A stretch of DNA of 64,000 nucleotides, taken from assembly GCF_013265555.1 (NCBI RefSeq), contig NZ_CP041345.1, forward strand, positions 1,968,581 through 2,032,580, given 5' to 3'. Each line of letters begins with the position of its first letter. Position 1 is the stretch's first letter. This document shows positions 39,064-48,746 of the stretch, piece by piece. Under the pieces are notes generated by a model that did not search any database, had not been told where the DNA came from, and saw only the letters and a list, made by a program, of their open reading frames with translations. The position numbers and the translations under genes are program-made. Source of the stretch: Tenuifilum thalassicum (GTDB lineage Bacteria > Bacteroidota > Bacteroidia > Bacteroidales > Tenuifilaceae).

Positions 39064-40365
39064 ATGAAACGAATAGTACTAAAATTGGTACCACTTACAC
39101 TACTACTTGCAGTTAGTGCTTGCGCAACTTTACTAAATACTACAAAGCAAAAAGTTGAACTTACATCCAACCCAATAGGTGCTGAGGTATACATAAACGG
39201 AGAAAGCACAAATAAAACAACTCCGTGCTCCGTATGGGTAAAGCGAAAAGTAAAGCGAGGTCCCATTAATGCTAAGAATCAGTACATCTACGAATTCAAA
39301 AAGGATGGTTATGTACCCTACACCTATACCGATAAGGCAGATATAAGCAGTAAGATATACCTGAATTTATTCTTTAATATTGCAGCAATTCCAGCATTTG
39401 GGATTGATTTTATTTCGGGAGGGGCCTACTATTACGACAATGAAGTGGTTGCCCCCTTGCAAAAAGAGACAGGCGGTTATGTTGTGATTCGCGATACAGT
39501 TGTAAAAAAGGTTTACGTTAATGCCGATGATGCAAATAGGTATGAGTTCAAAAGATTATCGGATGTAGATATTGATATACCCGATAACGGAATAGAACAC
39601 CCCTACCGATTTGCACTAATTATTGGGAATGAGGATTACAGCAGCAAGCAAATTGAGTTAAATAGCGAGATAAATGTTGATTATGCCAGAAATGATGCCA
39701 GCGCATTTAAGGATTACGCCATTAACGTGCTAGGAATTCCTGAAACGAACATTACCTTTTTGCTAGATGCGACTGTTGGACAGATGAATCAGGCCATTGC
39801 CAAAACCAACCTGATAATTAAGAATGCAAAGGGTAAAGCCGAAGTGTTTGTTTACTATGCTGGCCATGGTTTACCCGATGAAGCAACCAGAGAGCCTTAT
39901 CTAATACCCGTAGATATCAGCGGAAAAAACGCCAAGGAGGGCATTAAACTTGAAACTCTATATGCTAAGCTAACCGAACACCCATCAAAAAGAGTTGTTG
40001 TTTTTCTTGATGCCTGCTTTTCGGGCGGTGCACGAAACAAAGGCTTGGTTGCTGCTCGTGGTGTAAAAGTCAGACCTACTGAAACCGTTCTTCAAGGTAA
40101 TATCGCAACTCTTGCAGCGGCAACCGGCGAACAAACTGCCCTGCCCTACAAGGATAAATACCATGGATTTTTCACTTACTACCTACTTAAAAAGCTAAAA
40201 GAAACTAAAGGCAATATAACCTTCAGAGAGCTTGCCAACTATTTGAATGAGGTTGTTCCACTTCAATCGGTGCTACTTAACGATAAGGAGCAAACCCCTA
40301 CACTCAGAATGGGAGTTAACCAAACCGAGGATATTGAAAATTGGATTTTAGTTAAATCCAACTAA
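39064..40365 (+). CDS. PEGA-domain lipoprotein with caspase-like peptidase domain
   Basis: 433 residues. A lipoprotein signal ends at Cys 20 (LLAVSAC). A PEGA domain follows (about 30-95; LTSNPIGAEVYINGESTNKTTPC) and then a short hydrophobic stretch (LNLFFNIAAIPAFGIDFISGGAYYY). The C-terminal half (about 180-430) is a caspase/metacaspase-like C14 peptidase: YRFALIIGNEDY at the start, catalytic His 268 in VYYAGHG and catalytic Cys 318 in FLDACFSGGAR. PEGA domains often bind cell-surface polymers, so this protease-like protein would sit in the periplasm or at the surface. Acidic-pocket preference for Arg/Lys is family knowledge. Its target is unknown. Confidence 0.87.
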   Translation: MKRIVLKLVPLTLLLAVSACATLLNTTKQKVELTSNPIGAEVYINGESTNKTTPCSVWVKRKVKRGPINAKNQYIYEFKKDGYVPYTYTDKADISSKIYLNLFFNIAAIPAFGIDFISGGAYYYDNEVVAPLQKETGGYVVIRDTVVKKVYVNADDANRYEFKRLSDVDIDIPDNGIEHPYRFALIIGNEDYSSKQIELNSEINVDYARNDASAFKDYAINVLGIPETNITFLLDATVGQMNQAIAKTNLIIKNAKGKAEVFVYYAGHGLPDEATREPYLIPVDISGKNAKEGIKLETLYAKLTEHPSKRVVVFLDACFSGGARNKGLVAARGVKVRPTETVLQGNIATLAAATGEQTALPYKDKYHGFFTYYLLKKLKETKGNITFRELANYLNEVVPLQSVLLNDKEQTPTLRMGVNQTEDIENWILVKSN

Positions 40366-40416
40366 AAATGGTACGACATTTGAGTACATCGAGCTCAAAA
40401 ACTTATCTATTAAAAA

Positions 40417-42744
40417 ATGAAACATAGATGCTATTCTCTATTCATTCTGCTGTTTTTCTCTAATTTACTATTTGCTCAAGAAAAGTATAGCATTTTTGGC
40501 TACATAAAAGATGCTAGCACTGGAGAAGTGCTAATAGGAGCAACCGTCATAGCAAAAGATTTAAATGTTGGCACAGCGACTAATAGCTATGGATATTACA
40601 ACCTTTCACTACCCAAAGGGGAACACACCATTGCTTTCGGATATTTAGGATATGAAACCATTGAACGAACAGTTACGCTGAACAAAAACTCAAGAATCGA
40701 CATCGAACTTAAGCCCGAATCGCAGGAGATAAAAGAGGTTGTTGTAACCCGTGAAAAAGGCAACACTAATGTTAGGCGTGCCGAGATGAGCCTGGTAAAG
40801 CTTGAGATGAAAAATATTCGTCAAATGCCTGCCCTGATGGGTGAGGTTGATGTGATTAAGGCCATTCAGCTGCTTCCGGGTGTTCAAAGCACATCGGAAG
40901 GCGGTTCCGGATTTAGCGTCAGAGGCGGCTCTGCCGACCAAAACCTTATCCTACTCGACGAGGCAACTGTATACAACGCATCTCACCTTATGGGTTTCTT
41001 TTCTGTTTTTAACAACGATGCCATAAAGGATGTTAAGCTATACAAAGGTGATATTCCTGCTTCGTTTGGAGGTAGACTCTCTTCGGTATTAGATATCAGA
41101 ATGAAGGAAGGGAACAGCAAGGAGTTTAAAGCAACAGGAGGCATTGGAAGCATCTCTAGCAGACTTACGCTTGAAGGGCCAATTATTAATGAAAAAAGTT
41201 CATTTATAATTTCCGGACGGAGAACCTATGTGGATGTTTTTTTCCCTCTTTTCAAGAATGAAGATTTAGATAAAAGCAGCCTTTACTTTTACGACCTAAA
41301 CGCTAAGGTAAATGCCACCATTAATCCCAATAACAGGATATTCCTTTCTGGTTACTTTGGCAGGGATATGTTTGGACAAGATATTAATGGATTTGGTTTT
41401 GGTAATCGAACTTTTTCGGCTAGATGGAACCACATTTTCAAGCATAACCTATTTATGAATTTCACTTTAATATCGAGCAACTACAACTACTTTTTAGAAT
41501 CAAACACAAACGATGCCAATGCGCTCCGATGGGAATCGAATATGGATGAAACCTGTGCTAAGCTAGACTTCAACTACGCAATAGGACCAAAATATCAGCT
41601 CAAATTCGGGGTTGCCAGCTCACATCTCACTTTTATGCCTGGACTGATTAAGGGAACTAGTTCTAATTCTTTTATCCAACGCTGGGAAATACCAAAACAA
41701 TATGCACTTGAACATGGTGCTTACCTATCGAATGAGTTTGACCTTGGCAAAATTTCGTTCAAGGCTGGAGTTAGACTTTCGGCCTTTCAAAACTTGGGAA
41801 AAGGTGAAGGCCTTATCCTTTCACCGGATTATAAAGTTATCGGCAGAATCCAATATCCCAAAAATGAAGTTTATAACACCTACATCAACCCTGAGCCCCG
41901 ATTGGGATTGGTTTACCGCCTAACCGATAGCAGTTCAATTAAAGCAAGTTACTCGTACACAACACAGTACGTACAACTTGCATCAAACTCTCAGGGGGGC
42001 AACCCTTTAGATGTATGGTTCCCTGCATCGCCAAACATAAAGCCTCAAAAAGCCAACCAATGGGCATTAGGGTATTTTAGAAATTTTTTGAACAATAAAA
42101 TTGAAACTTCGGTAGAAGCATACTATAAGCGTGTGAAAAATTTTGTTGATTTTAAGGACTTTGCCAACTTGCTTCTAAACGATGAGCTAGAGGCCGATAT
42201 TCGTCAGGGAGAAGCTTACTCCTACGGTTTAGAACTTTTTGCCAGAATTGGATTAGGCAAATGGGATGGTTGGATTAGCTATACCTATGGAAGAACCTTT
42301 AGAAAAACACCAGGTGTAAACATGGGCCGAACCTACAGTGCCACATTCGACAAACCCCACAGCGCTACAATTGTGTTTAACTACCAGCTAAATAAGCGAA
42401 TTACTATTTCAGCAAACTGGATATACTCAACTGGTCAAGCATATACACAGCCCACTGGCAGATACGAAATTGAGAATGTAGTGATTCCACTCTACTCAGA
42501 CCGAAACAGCAAGCGCTACCCCGATTATCACCGGCTCGATTTGGCTGTTAACATAAAAAAAAAAAAGAGTTTAAACCGCCGTTGGCAGAGCGAATGGAAT
42601 TTTGCCATATATAATGTTTACAACAGGCACAATGCTTGGACTATCAATTTTGAAATCGATGAAGAGAATGGTAACAAGCCTTACGCCGAGAAGGTTTACC
42701 TATTTCCAATAATTCCATCGATAACATATAATTTTAAGTTTTAA
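40417..42744 (+). CDS. TonB-dependent receptor with CarboxypepD_reg-like domain
   Basis: 775 residues. Signal peptide (LFILLFFSNLLFAQ), a carboxypeptidase-regulatory-like domain (YSIFGYIKDASTGEVLIGATV, about 25-105), then a plug domain (IRQMPALMGEVDVIKAIQLLPGVQSTSEGGSGFSVRGG) and a 22-strand-type barrel with the aromatic-ended C-terminus (SITYNFKF). The plug motif with DVIKAIQLLPGVQ and FSVRGGSADQNL is the FecA-like TonB receptor group of Bacteroidota. Imports an unknown small molecule. It is followed 3 bases later by a DUF4249 lipoprotein, the usual pairing, so the two work as a receptor with a surface partner. Confidence 0.92.
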   Translation: MKHRCYSLFILLFFSNLLFAQEKYSIFGYIKDASTGEVLIGATVIAKDLNVGTATNSYGYYNLSLPKGEHTIAFGYLGYETIERTVTLNKNSRIDIELKPESQEIKEVVVTREKGNTNVRRAEMSLVKLEMKNIRQMPALMGEVDVIKAIQLLPGVQSTSEGGSGFSVRGGSADQNLILLDEATVYNASHLMGFFSVFNNDAIKDVKLYKGDIPASFGGRLSSVLDIRMKEGNSKEFKATGGIGSISSRLTLEGPIINEKSSFIISGRRTYVDVFFPLFKNEDLDKSSLYFYDLNAKVNATINPNNRIFLSGYFGRDMFGQDINGFGFGNRTFSARWNHIFKHNLFMNFTLISSNYNYFLESNTNDANALRWESNMDETCAKLDFNYAIGPKYQLKFGVASSHLTFMPGLIKGTSSNSFIQRWEIPKQYALEHGAYLSNEFDLGKISFKAGVRLSAFQNLGKGEGLILSPDYKVIGRIQYPKNEVYNTYINPEPRLGLVYRLTDSSSIKASYSYTTQYVQLASNSQGGNPLDVWFPASPNIKPQKANQWALGYFRNFLNNKIETSVEAYYKRVKNFVDFKDFANLLLNDELEADIRQGEAYSYGLELFARIGLGKWDGWISYTYGRTFRKTPGVNMGRTYSATFDKPHSATIVFNYQLNKRITISANWIYSTGQAYTQPTGRYEIENVVIPLYSDRNSKRYPDYHRLDLAVNIKKKKSLNRRWQSEWNFAIYNVYNRHNAWTINFEIDEENGNKPYAEKVYLFPIIPSITYNFKF

Positions 42745-42747
42745 GCC

Positions 42748-43617
42748 ATGAAGAAGTTAAATATCTACATAGGATTTATACTTATAGCAATAATTTCATG
42801 CACCGAACGGATGGACATTGAACTTGATGCTTCGGATACGAAACTTGTTGTTTATGGAGGCATTACTACCGATACCATGAGCCACCTAGTTTACCTTTCT
42901 CAAACTATACCATTCAATAGCGCTACCGCACCACAACCTGTATCTAATGCTACAGTTTACATTGAAGAGGGTGAAAACAGATATGATTTAACCGAAGACA
43001 CCAACAATCCAGGACACTACTACACCGCAAGCAACGTATATGGAAAATCGGGAGCAACCTATAAACTTAGAATAGAAAATGTAAACATAGGTGGGTTAAC
43101 AGAGTTTGATGCTATAGCTCAGATGCCAGTTCTTAATGAAGGCTATCAAACAAACTATCTCGACTCAATTAATGTAACCTACAACACTAACTGGGAAGGA
43201 TGGGTGATTAATGGTTTTGCCAGGGAACCTGAAAATTTAAGAAATTACTATATGTTTCGGGTTAAGATAAACGATACGAATTACAGCGATAGCCTTGATA
43301 ACTTGGTCCTTATTGACGACAAGTTTTTTAATGGAAACAACACGGTAGGGGCTGCTTTCTACTTTATTGCTGATAAAGATACCTTAAAACCAGGCGACAA
43401 GGTAACACTGGAGTTATGTGCTATTTCTGAAGATTACTTCTACTACCTAAGTGAAGCACAAACAGCCTCGCAACCACAATTCCCACTTTTTAGTCCCCCA
43501 CCCGCAAATCCAAGAACAAACCTAACTGGGGGAGCATTAGGTTACTTTAGCGCATACGCAATTATTAGGGCATCGTATGTGATGAGAGACGAAGATTTTG
43601 AGGGGGTAAAAGGATAA
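42748..43617 (+). CDS. DUF4249 family lipoprotein
   Basis: 289 residues with a lipoprotein signal (ILIAIISCTERMDIEL, Cys about 18). The DUF4249 start (LDASDTKLVVYGGITTDTMSHLVYLSQT) and the beta-sandwich segment (NATVYIEEGENRYDLTED) are present, as is the repeat YYMFRVKINDTNY. The family is often 350-400 residues, so this member is somewhat short, but it ends cleanly. DUF4249 proteins pair with TonB receptors on the outer membrane. Function not known; partner of the receptor 3 bases upstream. Confidence 0.85.
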   Translation: MKKLNIYIGFILIAIISCTERMDIELDASDTKLVVYGGITTDTMSHLVYLSQTIPFNSATAPQPVSNATVYIEEGENRYDLTEDTNNPGHYYTASNVYGKSGATYKLRIENVNIGGLTEFDAIAQMPVLNEGYQTNYLDSINVTYNTNWEGWVINGFAREPENLRNYYMFRVKINDTNYSDSLDNLVLIDDKFFNGNNTVGAAFYFIADKDTLKPGDKVTLELCAISEDYFYYLSEAQTASQPQFPLFSPPPANPRTNLTGGALGYFSAYAIIRASYVMRDEDFEGVKG

Positions 43618-43879
43618 AGGATAAAGGTTGACCCGTGTGACCCGTCCTAAATAAAGGCTACATTAAAATGTAGACATGAGAAAAATCAATTTCGTTTCAA
43701 GCTGAACCTTACGCGGCCCAACCTTTCATCCTGAGCGAAGCAAAGGAACTATGACGCACCTACTTGGGGCTATCAATTTTCTAAAAACTAAAAGCTAAAC
43801 ACGGTACTTCAGCTCTTCCGACTCCTAGAGATATTTCGGATTCGCTCCGTATCCTTCCTCCTGAGACCCCCTCCAACTT
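43618..43879. other. gene-free stretch with repeat words
   Basis: It begins with a short direct repeat at the gene end (aaaggataaaggataaagg across 43608-43630). It then carries inverted copies of words found at 29.1-29.6 kb: catcctgagcgaagcaaagg and aaaaactaaaagctaaacac. No gene seen. Confidence 0.6.
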
Positions 43880-44430
43880 CCCAGTTGAGCCAAGGCTGTA
43901 AGAAGCAATAAACGAGCCGTGTTCGGCGGCGGTTGCACCGCCGTCGGACTATTTGTTACAGGCTGCGCCAGAGTTTTCACTTGTTCGCGCGCGTCTTCTG
44001 CGCCCATGTTCCCCCTTGTTCCTTGTTCGGGCGCATCTTCTATTGAAGCGTGTGCTCTTCCTTACCAGATGATTCTTGGTTTGCACTAGCAACAGTATTA
44101 AAATACAGCACTCGTCATAAGACGAGCGCTAACGGCGGTGCAATACATGGTTCAAAGTTCAAGGTTCAAGATTTGACCAACAATTTGATCCACTGTTTGC
44201 AAGATAATGGCATGAAAGGCTGTCCCGCCAATGGGTCGTGGGCGGGTCGTTGTGTGGGGTAAAGCAAGCGTTGCTGTTAAAGCCATGAAAAGACATGGCG
44301 AGTTGCGCCGCGCGGCAGACACGACCACAGGGTACCAATTAGAACAGGTTTTTCAGCCTTGATCTTTTGCTTCTTTTGCATCAAGGCAAAAGAAGGGGAA
44401 ACAAACGTGGCTTCGGCAAGCTCAGCCAAC
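43880..44430 (-). repeat. about 0.5-kb dispersed intergenic repeat, copy B (inverted relative to copy A)
   Basis: The reverse complement runs parallel to 26196-26640: gccacgtttgttt, cttcttttgccttgatgc, gtggtcgtgtctgccg, aacgacccgcccacgaccca, gcgcgaacaagtg, ggcggtgcaaccgccgcc and gaacacggctcgtttattgc. The middle 60-80 bases diverge. It carries no intact frame. The two copies enclose about 17 kb as a long inverted repeat pair. Confidence 0.75.
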
Positions 44431-44469
44431 ACCAAGCGCTTACTAGGCGGGTGCGGCGTGACAAGGCGT

Positions 44470-44710
44470 TGCCGATTCCTTCCGATTATTTCCGAATCAT
44501 TCTTCTAACTTCCTCATATTCTTCAACACGAAATGCTTCGACAAGCTCAGCATGATAAAGGTTTCCGACTCCTGAATATTTCCAAATCATTCCGATACAT
44601 TCTTCAAGAAGAGATGCCTCGACTACGCTTGGCATGACAAGGGGCTTCTGTCTCCTTCCGTATCATTCTTTTAACTTCCTGTAACTCCCATTAACTTCCA
44701 CAACTTTCAG
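44470..44710 (-). repeat. mini-repeat array, inverted (attccga / tccgaatcattc type)
   Basis: Repeated words ttccgaatcattctt, aacttcct, tccgatacattcttcaag and tccgtatcattcttttaac, the reverse complement of those at 26.1 and 29.0-29.5 kb. It also includes aagagatgcctcgactacgc. It ends shortly before the formate dehydrogenase stop codon. Confidence 0.65.
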
Positions 44711-44748
44711 AAAATTTCCCATTCAACACCGAAACTAGTCAGATTGCT

Positions 44749-47478
44749 CTAGTCACTTACAACCTCAACTCTTACAGCCGATAACTTGAATGGCGCAATA
44801 CGGCTATAGGGGTCGAGCTCGTCGCGGGTTAACCTGTTAACCTGAGCCTCAGAAAAATGCCAGGGCATAAACAGCTCACCCTCCAACACCTCATCGGCTA
44901 TTCGAACTTGGGTTTGCAAAGAGCCACGTTTAGAGGTTAACTTAACTATTCCCCCATGTTTAATCCCTAACTTCTGTGCATCATTTGGATGTATGATAAC
45001 GTAAGGATGGTTAATAAATTCAGTTAGGGCTTTATTTTTCCTACTCATGGTACCTGTGTGGTAGTGGTAAAGGATTCTACCAGAGTTAAGAATATATGGG
45101 AATTCTGGTGTAGCCCGTTCGGATTGATCAACGTGCTCAACTGGGAACAGCTTGGCCTTTCCGCTAGGGGTGTTAAACTTATCGAGGTAAAGAGTAGAAG
45201 TTCCAGGATGGTCAGGCGACGGGCATGGCCATTGTATCCCATGATTTTCCAAGCGGCTATGAGATATACCTGCCATAATTGGAGTAACCTTTGCTAGCTC
45301 TTCAAAAATCTCGGCCTCATCGGAATAGTTGGGCATTGGCTTGCCCATTCTGGCTGCAAGTTCATGAATAATACGCCAGTCGTCTCTGGCCTCACCTGGG
45401 CTATCAATTGCTTTACGAACGCGAAGCACGCGTCTATCGCTATTAACAAAAGTGCCATTTTTCTCAGCCCACGATGCTGCAGGCAATACAACATGTGCAA
45501 GTTGAGCTGTTTCTGTTAAGAAAATATCTTGGACAACTAAGAACTCTAAGCTTTTAAGCGCCTGTTCGGTATGGTTAAGATTAGGGTCGCTAATCATGGG
45601 ATTCTCTCCCATAATGTAAAGCCCTTTTATTTTGCCTTGGTTTGCTGCTTGAACAATCTCTACTGTAGTGAGGCCTGGTTTTTCAGAAAGGTTCTCAAAT
45701 GGCACACCCCAAACTTGTGCAACATAACGACGGTTCTCCTCGTTGGCTACCGGGATATATCCGGGATACATGGCAGGATGGCAACCAACATCAGTTGCGC
45801 CTTGAACGTTATTTTGTCCGCGTGGTGGGTCTATACCACAACGCTCTTTCCCAATTTTGCCTGTTACCAATATCAAGTTCAGAAGACTAAAAACATTATG
45901 CGTTCCAGTTACCTGCTGGCTCATTCCCATTCCAGTTGCCACCATAGCCGTTTTTGCTGTTCCATAAATGCGAGCAGCCTCCTTTATCTTTTCAGCAGGA
46001 ACTCCTGTTATCTTTTCGGTATATTCAGGTGTATATTTATCAACCAAAGATTTTAATTCCAAAAAGGTTTGCATTCCGCCTTCAACTCGGTTCTCTATAA
46101 AATCGTGGTCAATCCAGTTATTGACAATAACTTCCCTAACCATACCATTTAAAAGGGCTACATCGGTTCCTAAACGAGGTTGTAGCCAAAGCGTTGAATA
46201 GTTAACTAGCGGAGTCCATTTTGGGTCAATAACAATGATTTTCATCCCTTTAGCTGCACCTCGTTTTACATAGGTTGCTGTTATGGGATGAGTTTCAATC
46301 ATGTTATTCCCTGTAACAATAAGACACTCTGTTGTTTCAAAATCCTCAATTGAGTTGCTTGCAGCACCATCGCCAATGGATTTTAACATGGCAGTAACAG
46401 TTGATGCATGGCAAAGTCGTGTACAATAGTCGATATTGTTAGTTCCAAAAACGGTTCTAATGAACTTTTGAAAAATGTAGTTGTCCTCATTAGTACACTT
46501 TGCCGAAGCATAGCCTGCTAGGGAATTGGGGCCGTATTGTGCCTTAATCGAATTAAACTTATGAGCAATCAGATCAAGCGCCTCATCCCACGATGCCTCT
46601 ACGAATTTTCCATTTTTACGAATAAGTGGTGTAGTTAATCTTTCAGGACTATGGACGAACTCATACCCGAAGCGTCCCTTAACGCAAAGTCGACCATCGT
46701 TGGGCAATACACCCTCAACACCATTGCTCCGAACAATCTTTCCGTTCTGAACAAGCAGCTCAATTTGGCATCCAACGCCACAATATGGGCATGTTGTACG
46801 AACCTTCTTTTCTATTCTTTCAAGATTGATTTCGTTTCGATTTGGCTTTTCAACAATAGCACCAGTTGGGCAAAGCTGAACGCACTCGCCACAACCATCG
46901 CACTCGCTTTCAGCCCAAACCCCTGTACCTGCAACGATATATGAGTTTAACCCGCGTTCATAAAACGATAAAACATTCTTCCCCTGCACCTCATCGCATG
47001 CTTTAATACAACGGAAGCACTTAATACACTTTGATGGGTCGTAGGTTAATACGGGAGAGCTATCATCAACCTTAAATTCGACATTGGGTTGAACAGGTTT
47101 AAAAAGCCTACTCTCTGGCTTTTCGAGGTTATACTGTAACATCAAATCGCGTAGCTCATCATGATAGGTGTAATCATAATCGATGTCTTGTTCGCTAAGC
47201 AGGTAATCTAGGAGAAATCGACGAGTATCTTCAAGTTCTTGGTCAAAGGCTGTAATCTGCATTCCCTCAGCCACTTTTACAGAACAAGAAGCAACCATTC
47301 CTCGCTGCCCTTCAATTTTCACAAGGCATAACCTACACGCTCCAGTTGGTGAAATTTTATGGTGATAGCAAAGTCCTGGTATGTTAAATCCATTAAGCCT
47401 TGCTTCGTGGAGAAGATTTGCGCCCTCAGTTGCAAGAATCTCCTTTCCATCAATATATATTTTAACCTTATTTGCCAT
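44749..47478 (-). CDS. fdhA: formate dehydrogenase catalytic subunit (molybdopterin, NAD-linked type)
   Basis: 909 residues. Oxidises formate to CO2 (or the reverse) at a Mo or W bis-molybdopterin site in the cytoplasm. Domains: plant-type 2Fe-2S (Cys 37, 48, 51, 65), a ferredoxin pair (CIKCFRCIKAC at 151 and CDGCGECVQLCP about 193), and the oxidoreductase 4Fe-4S motif TTCPYCGVGC (about 220) followed by the molybdopterin core. The catalytic residue is Cys 346 in DYCTRLCHAST, not selenocysteine; His 347 is kept. The His-Cys cluster seen in HydA is absent here. It is the third gene of a NuoE-NuoF-Fdh operon and so gets electrons to and from NAD(H), possibly with ferredoxin. Confidence 0.92.
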   Translation of the reverse strand: MANKVKIYIDGKEILATEGANLLHEARLNGFNIPGLCYHHKISPTGACRLCLVKIEGQRGMVASCSVKVAEGMQITAFDQELEDTRRFLLDYLLSEQDIDYDYTYHDELRDLMLQYNLEKPESRLFKPVQPNVEFKVDDSSPVLTYDPSKCIKCFRCIKACDEVQGKNVLSFYERGLNSYIVAGTGVWAESECDGCGECVQLCPTGAIVEKPNRNEINLERIEKKVRTTCPYCGVGCQIELLVQNGKIVRSNGVEGVLPNDGRLCVKGRFGYEFVHSPERLTTPLIRKNGKFVEASWDEALDLIAHKFNSIKAQYGPNSLAGYASAKCTNEDNYIFQKFIRTVFGTNNIDYCTRLCHASTVTAMLKSIGDGAASNSIEDFETTECLIVTGNNMIETHPITATYVKRGAAKGMKIIVIDPKWTPLVNYSTLWLQPRLGTDVALLNGMVREVIVNNWIDHDFIENRVEGGMQTFLELKSLVDKYTPEYTEKITGVPAEKIKEAARIYGTAKTAMVATGMGMSQQVTGTHNVFSLLNLILVTGKIGKERCGIDPPRGQNNVQGATDVGCHPAMYPGYIPVANEENRRYVAQVWGVPFENLSEKPGLTTVEIVQAANQGKIKGLYIMGENPMISDPNLNHTEQALKSLEFLVVQDIFLTETAQLAHVVLPAASWAEKNGTFVNSDRRVLRVRKAIDSPGEARDDWRIIHELAARMGKPMPNYSDEAEIFEELAKVTPIMAGISHSRLENHGIQWPCPSPDHPGTSTLYLDKFNTPSGKAKLFPVEHVDQSERATPEFPYILNSGRILYHYHTGTMSRKNKALTEFINHPYVIIHPNDAQKLGIKHGGIVKLTSKRGSLQTQVRIADEVLEGELFMPWHFSEAQVNRLTRDELDPYSRIAPFKLSAVRVEVVSD

Positions 47479-47482
47479 GTTC

Positions 47483-48736
47483 TTAATGTTTTGCAGAGTT
47501 AGACTCTAAAATATTTTGCCAAAGGCTTCGTAGAGGTAAAATAGGCGATTGTCCGAGCGGACAAAGCGAAGTTTTGGCAATTATATCAGCCTGACGAATT
47601 AATTCAGGATAAATATTTGATGGGTTAAAGTGATTTTTATTAATTTCATTAACTAGATGGTTATAAAGTTGGGATGTTCCTACTCTACAAGGTATGCACT
47701 TACCACAACTTTCATGCTTAAAAAACTTTAGGATATTCAGCATGGTATCGTTTAAATTACGAGTATCATCGAAAACGATAATTGCACCTGAGCCCAGTGT
47801 AAGCCCTACCTCTTTCAATTTATCATAGCCCATCTGCACATCGAGGTGTTTCTTTGATGCGAAAGTTCCTGCAGCACCTCCGAGTAGAGCTGCACCAAAT
47901 CCTTTTCCATCTTTTATTCCGCCTGCAACATCAAATACCAACTCTTTAAGAGTCATGCCAAACGGAAACTCATAGTATCCAGGTTTATTAACATCACCAC
48001 TAATTGTAAATATTTTAGTTCCAGGGGAATTTTCGGTTCCAATTGACCTATACCATTTGGCCCCATTAAGAATAATAGAGGGGAAGTTTGCAAGGGTTTC
48101 AACATTATTAATTAGAGTTGGCGCCCCCCAAAGCCCATGTTCAGCTGGATAAGGTGGTTTAATTCGCGGATACCCTCGTTTGCCTTCAACGGACTCAATA
48201 AGGGTAAGCTCCTCGCCACAAAGATACGACCCAGCGCCTCGTCTTATTTCAAGGTCAAAATCGAACCCACTGCCTAGAATGTTCTTGCCAAGGAACCCAT
48301 GCTTGTAGGCCTGCTCAATTGCTAGTTGAACCCTTTGAATGCTAAGTTTATACTCGCCGCGAATATAAACAAACCCCCTATGAGCATTTACGCTATATGC
48401 TGCTATTACCATCCCCTCAATTAGGGTATGAGGGTCGGTTTCCATAATAATCCTATCCTTAAAGGTTCCAGGCTCCCCCTCGTCGGCATTGCAAATCACA
48501 TACTTCTCACAATCGGAACAAATAACAGCAGCTGCTTTTTCCTTTGCACCAGTAGGAAAGCCAGCCCCTCCTCGTCCTCTTAAACCAGAGTCGTAAATCT
48601 CCTCGTAGATACCAAGAGGTTCACTTTTAAGGGCTTTTCGCAGAGCCTGATAGCCATCGGCTGAAATAAATTCTTCGATGCTTTCGGGGTTTATTAATCC
48701 CGAATTACGCAATGCTATTCGGTATTCTTTTAGCAT
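47483..48736 (-). CDS. NuoF-like diaphorase subunit of formate dehydrogenase
   Basis: 417 residues, NuoF family core only: GLRGRGGAGFPTGAK (FMN/NADH site), NADEGEPGTFKDR, GAGSYLCGEELTLIESVEGKRG, and the 4Fe-4S cluster in HESCGKCIPCRVG with a later CPLG. Compared with HydB at 510-2459 it lacks the N-terminal thioredoxin-like domain and the C-terminal ferredoxin pair. It would oxidise or reduce NAD(H) for the formate dehydrogenase encoded 4 bases downstream. NuoE partner lies 10 bases upstream. Confidence 0.92.
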   Translation of the reverse strand: MLKEYRIALRNSGLINPESIEEFISADGYQALRKALKSEPLGIYEEIYDSGLRGRGGAGFPTGAKEKAAAVICSDCEKYVICNADEGEPGTFKDRIIMETDPHTLIEGMVIAAYSVNAHRGFVYIRGEYKLSIQRVQLAIEQAYKHGFLGKNILGSGFDFDLEIRRGAGSYLCGEELTLIESVEGKRGYPRIKPPYPAEHGLWGAPTLINNVETLANFPSIILNGAKWYRSIGTENSPGTKIFTISGDVNKPGYYEFPFGMTLKELVFDVAGGIKDGKGFGAALLGGAAGTFASKKHLDVQMGYDKLKEVGLTLGSGAIIVFDDTRNLNDTMLNILKFFKHESCGKCIPCRVGTSQLYNHLVNEINKNHFNPSNIYPELIRQADIIAKTSLCPLGQSPILPLRSLWQNILESNSAKH

Positions 48737-48746
48737 ATCAAAAGGG

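Noticed and set aside
44749-47478. Selenocysteine at the formate dehydrogenase active site
   Set aside because: The catalytic position is an ordinary Cys codon in RLCHAS; there is no in-frame TGA.
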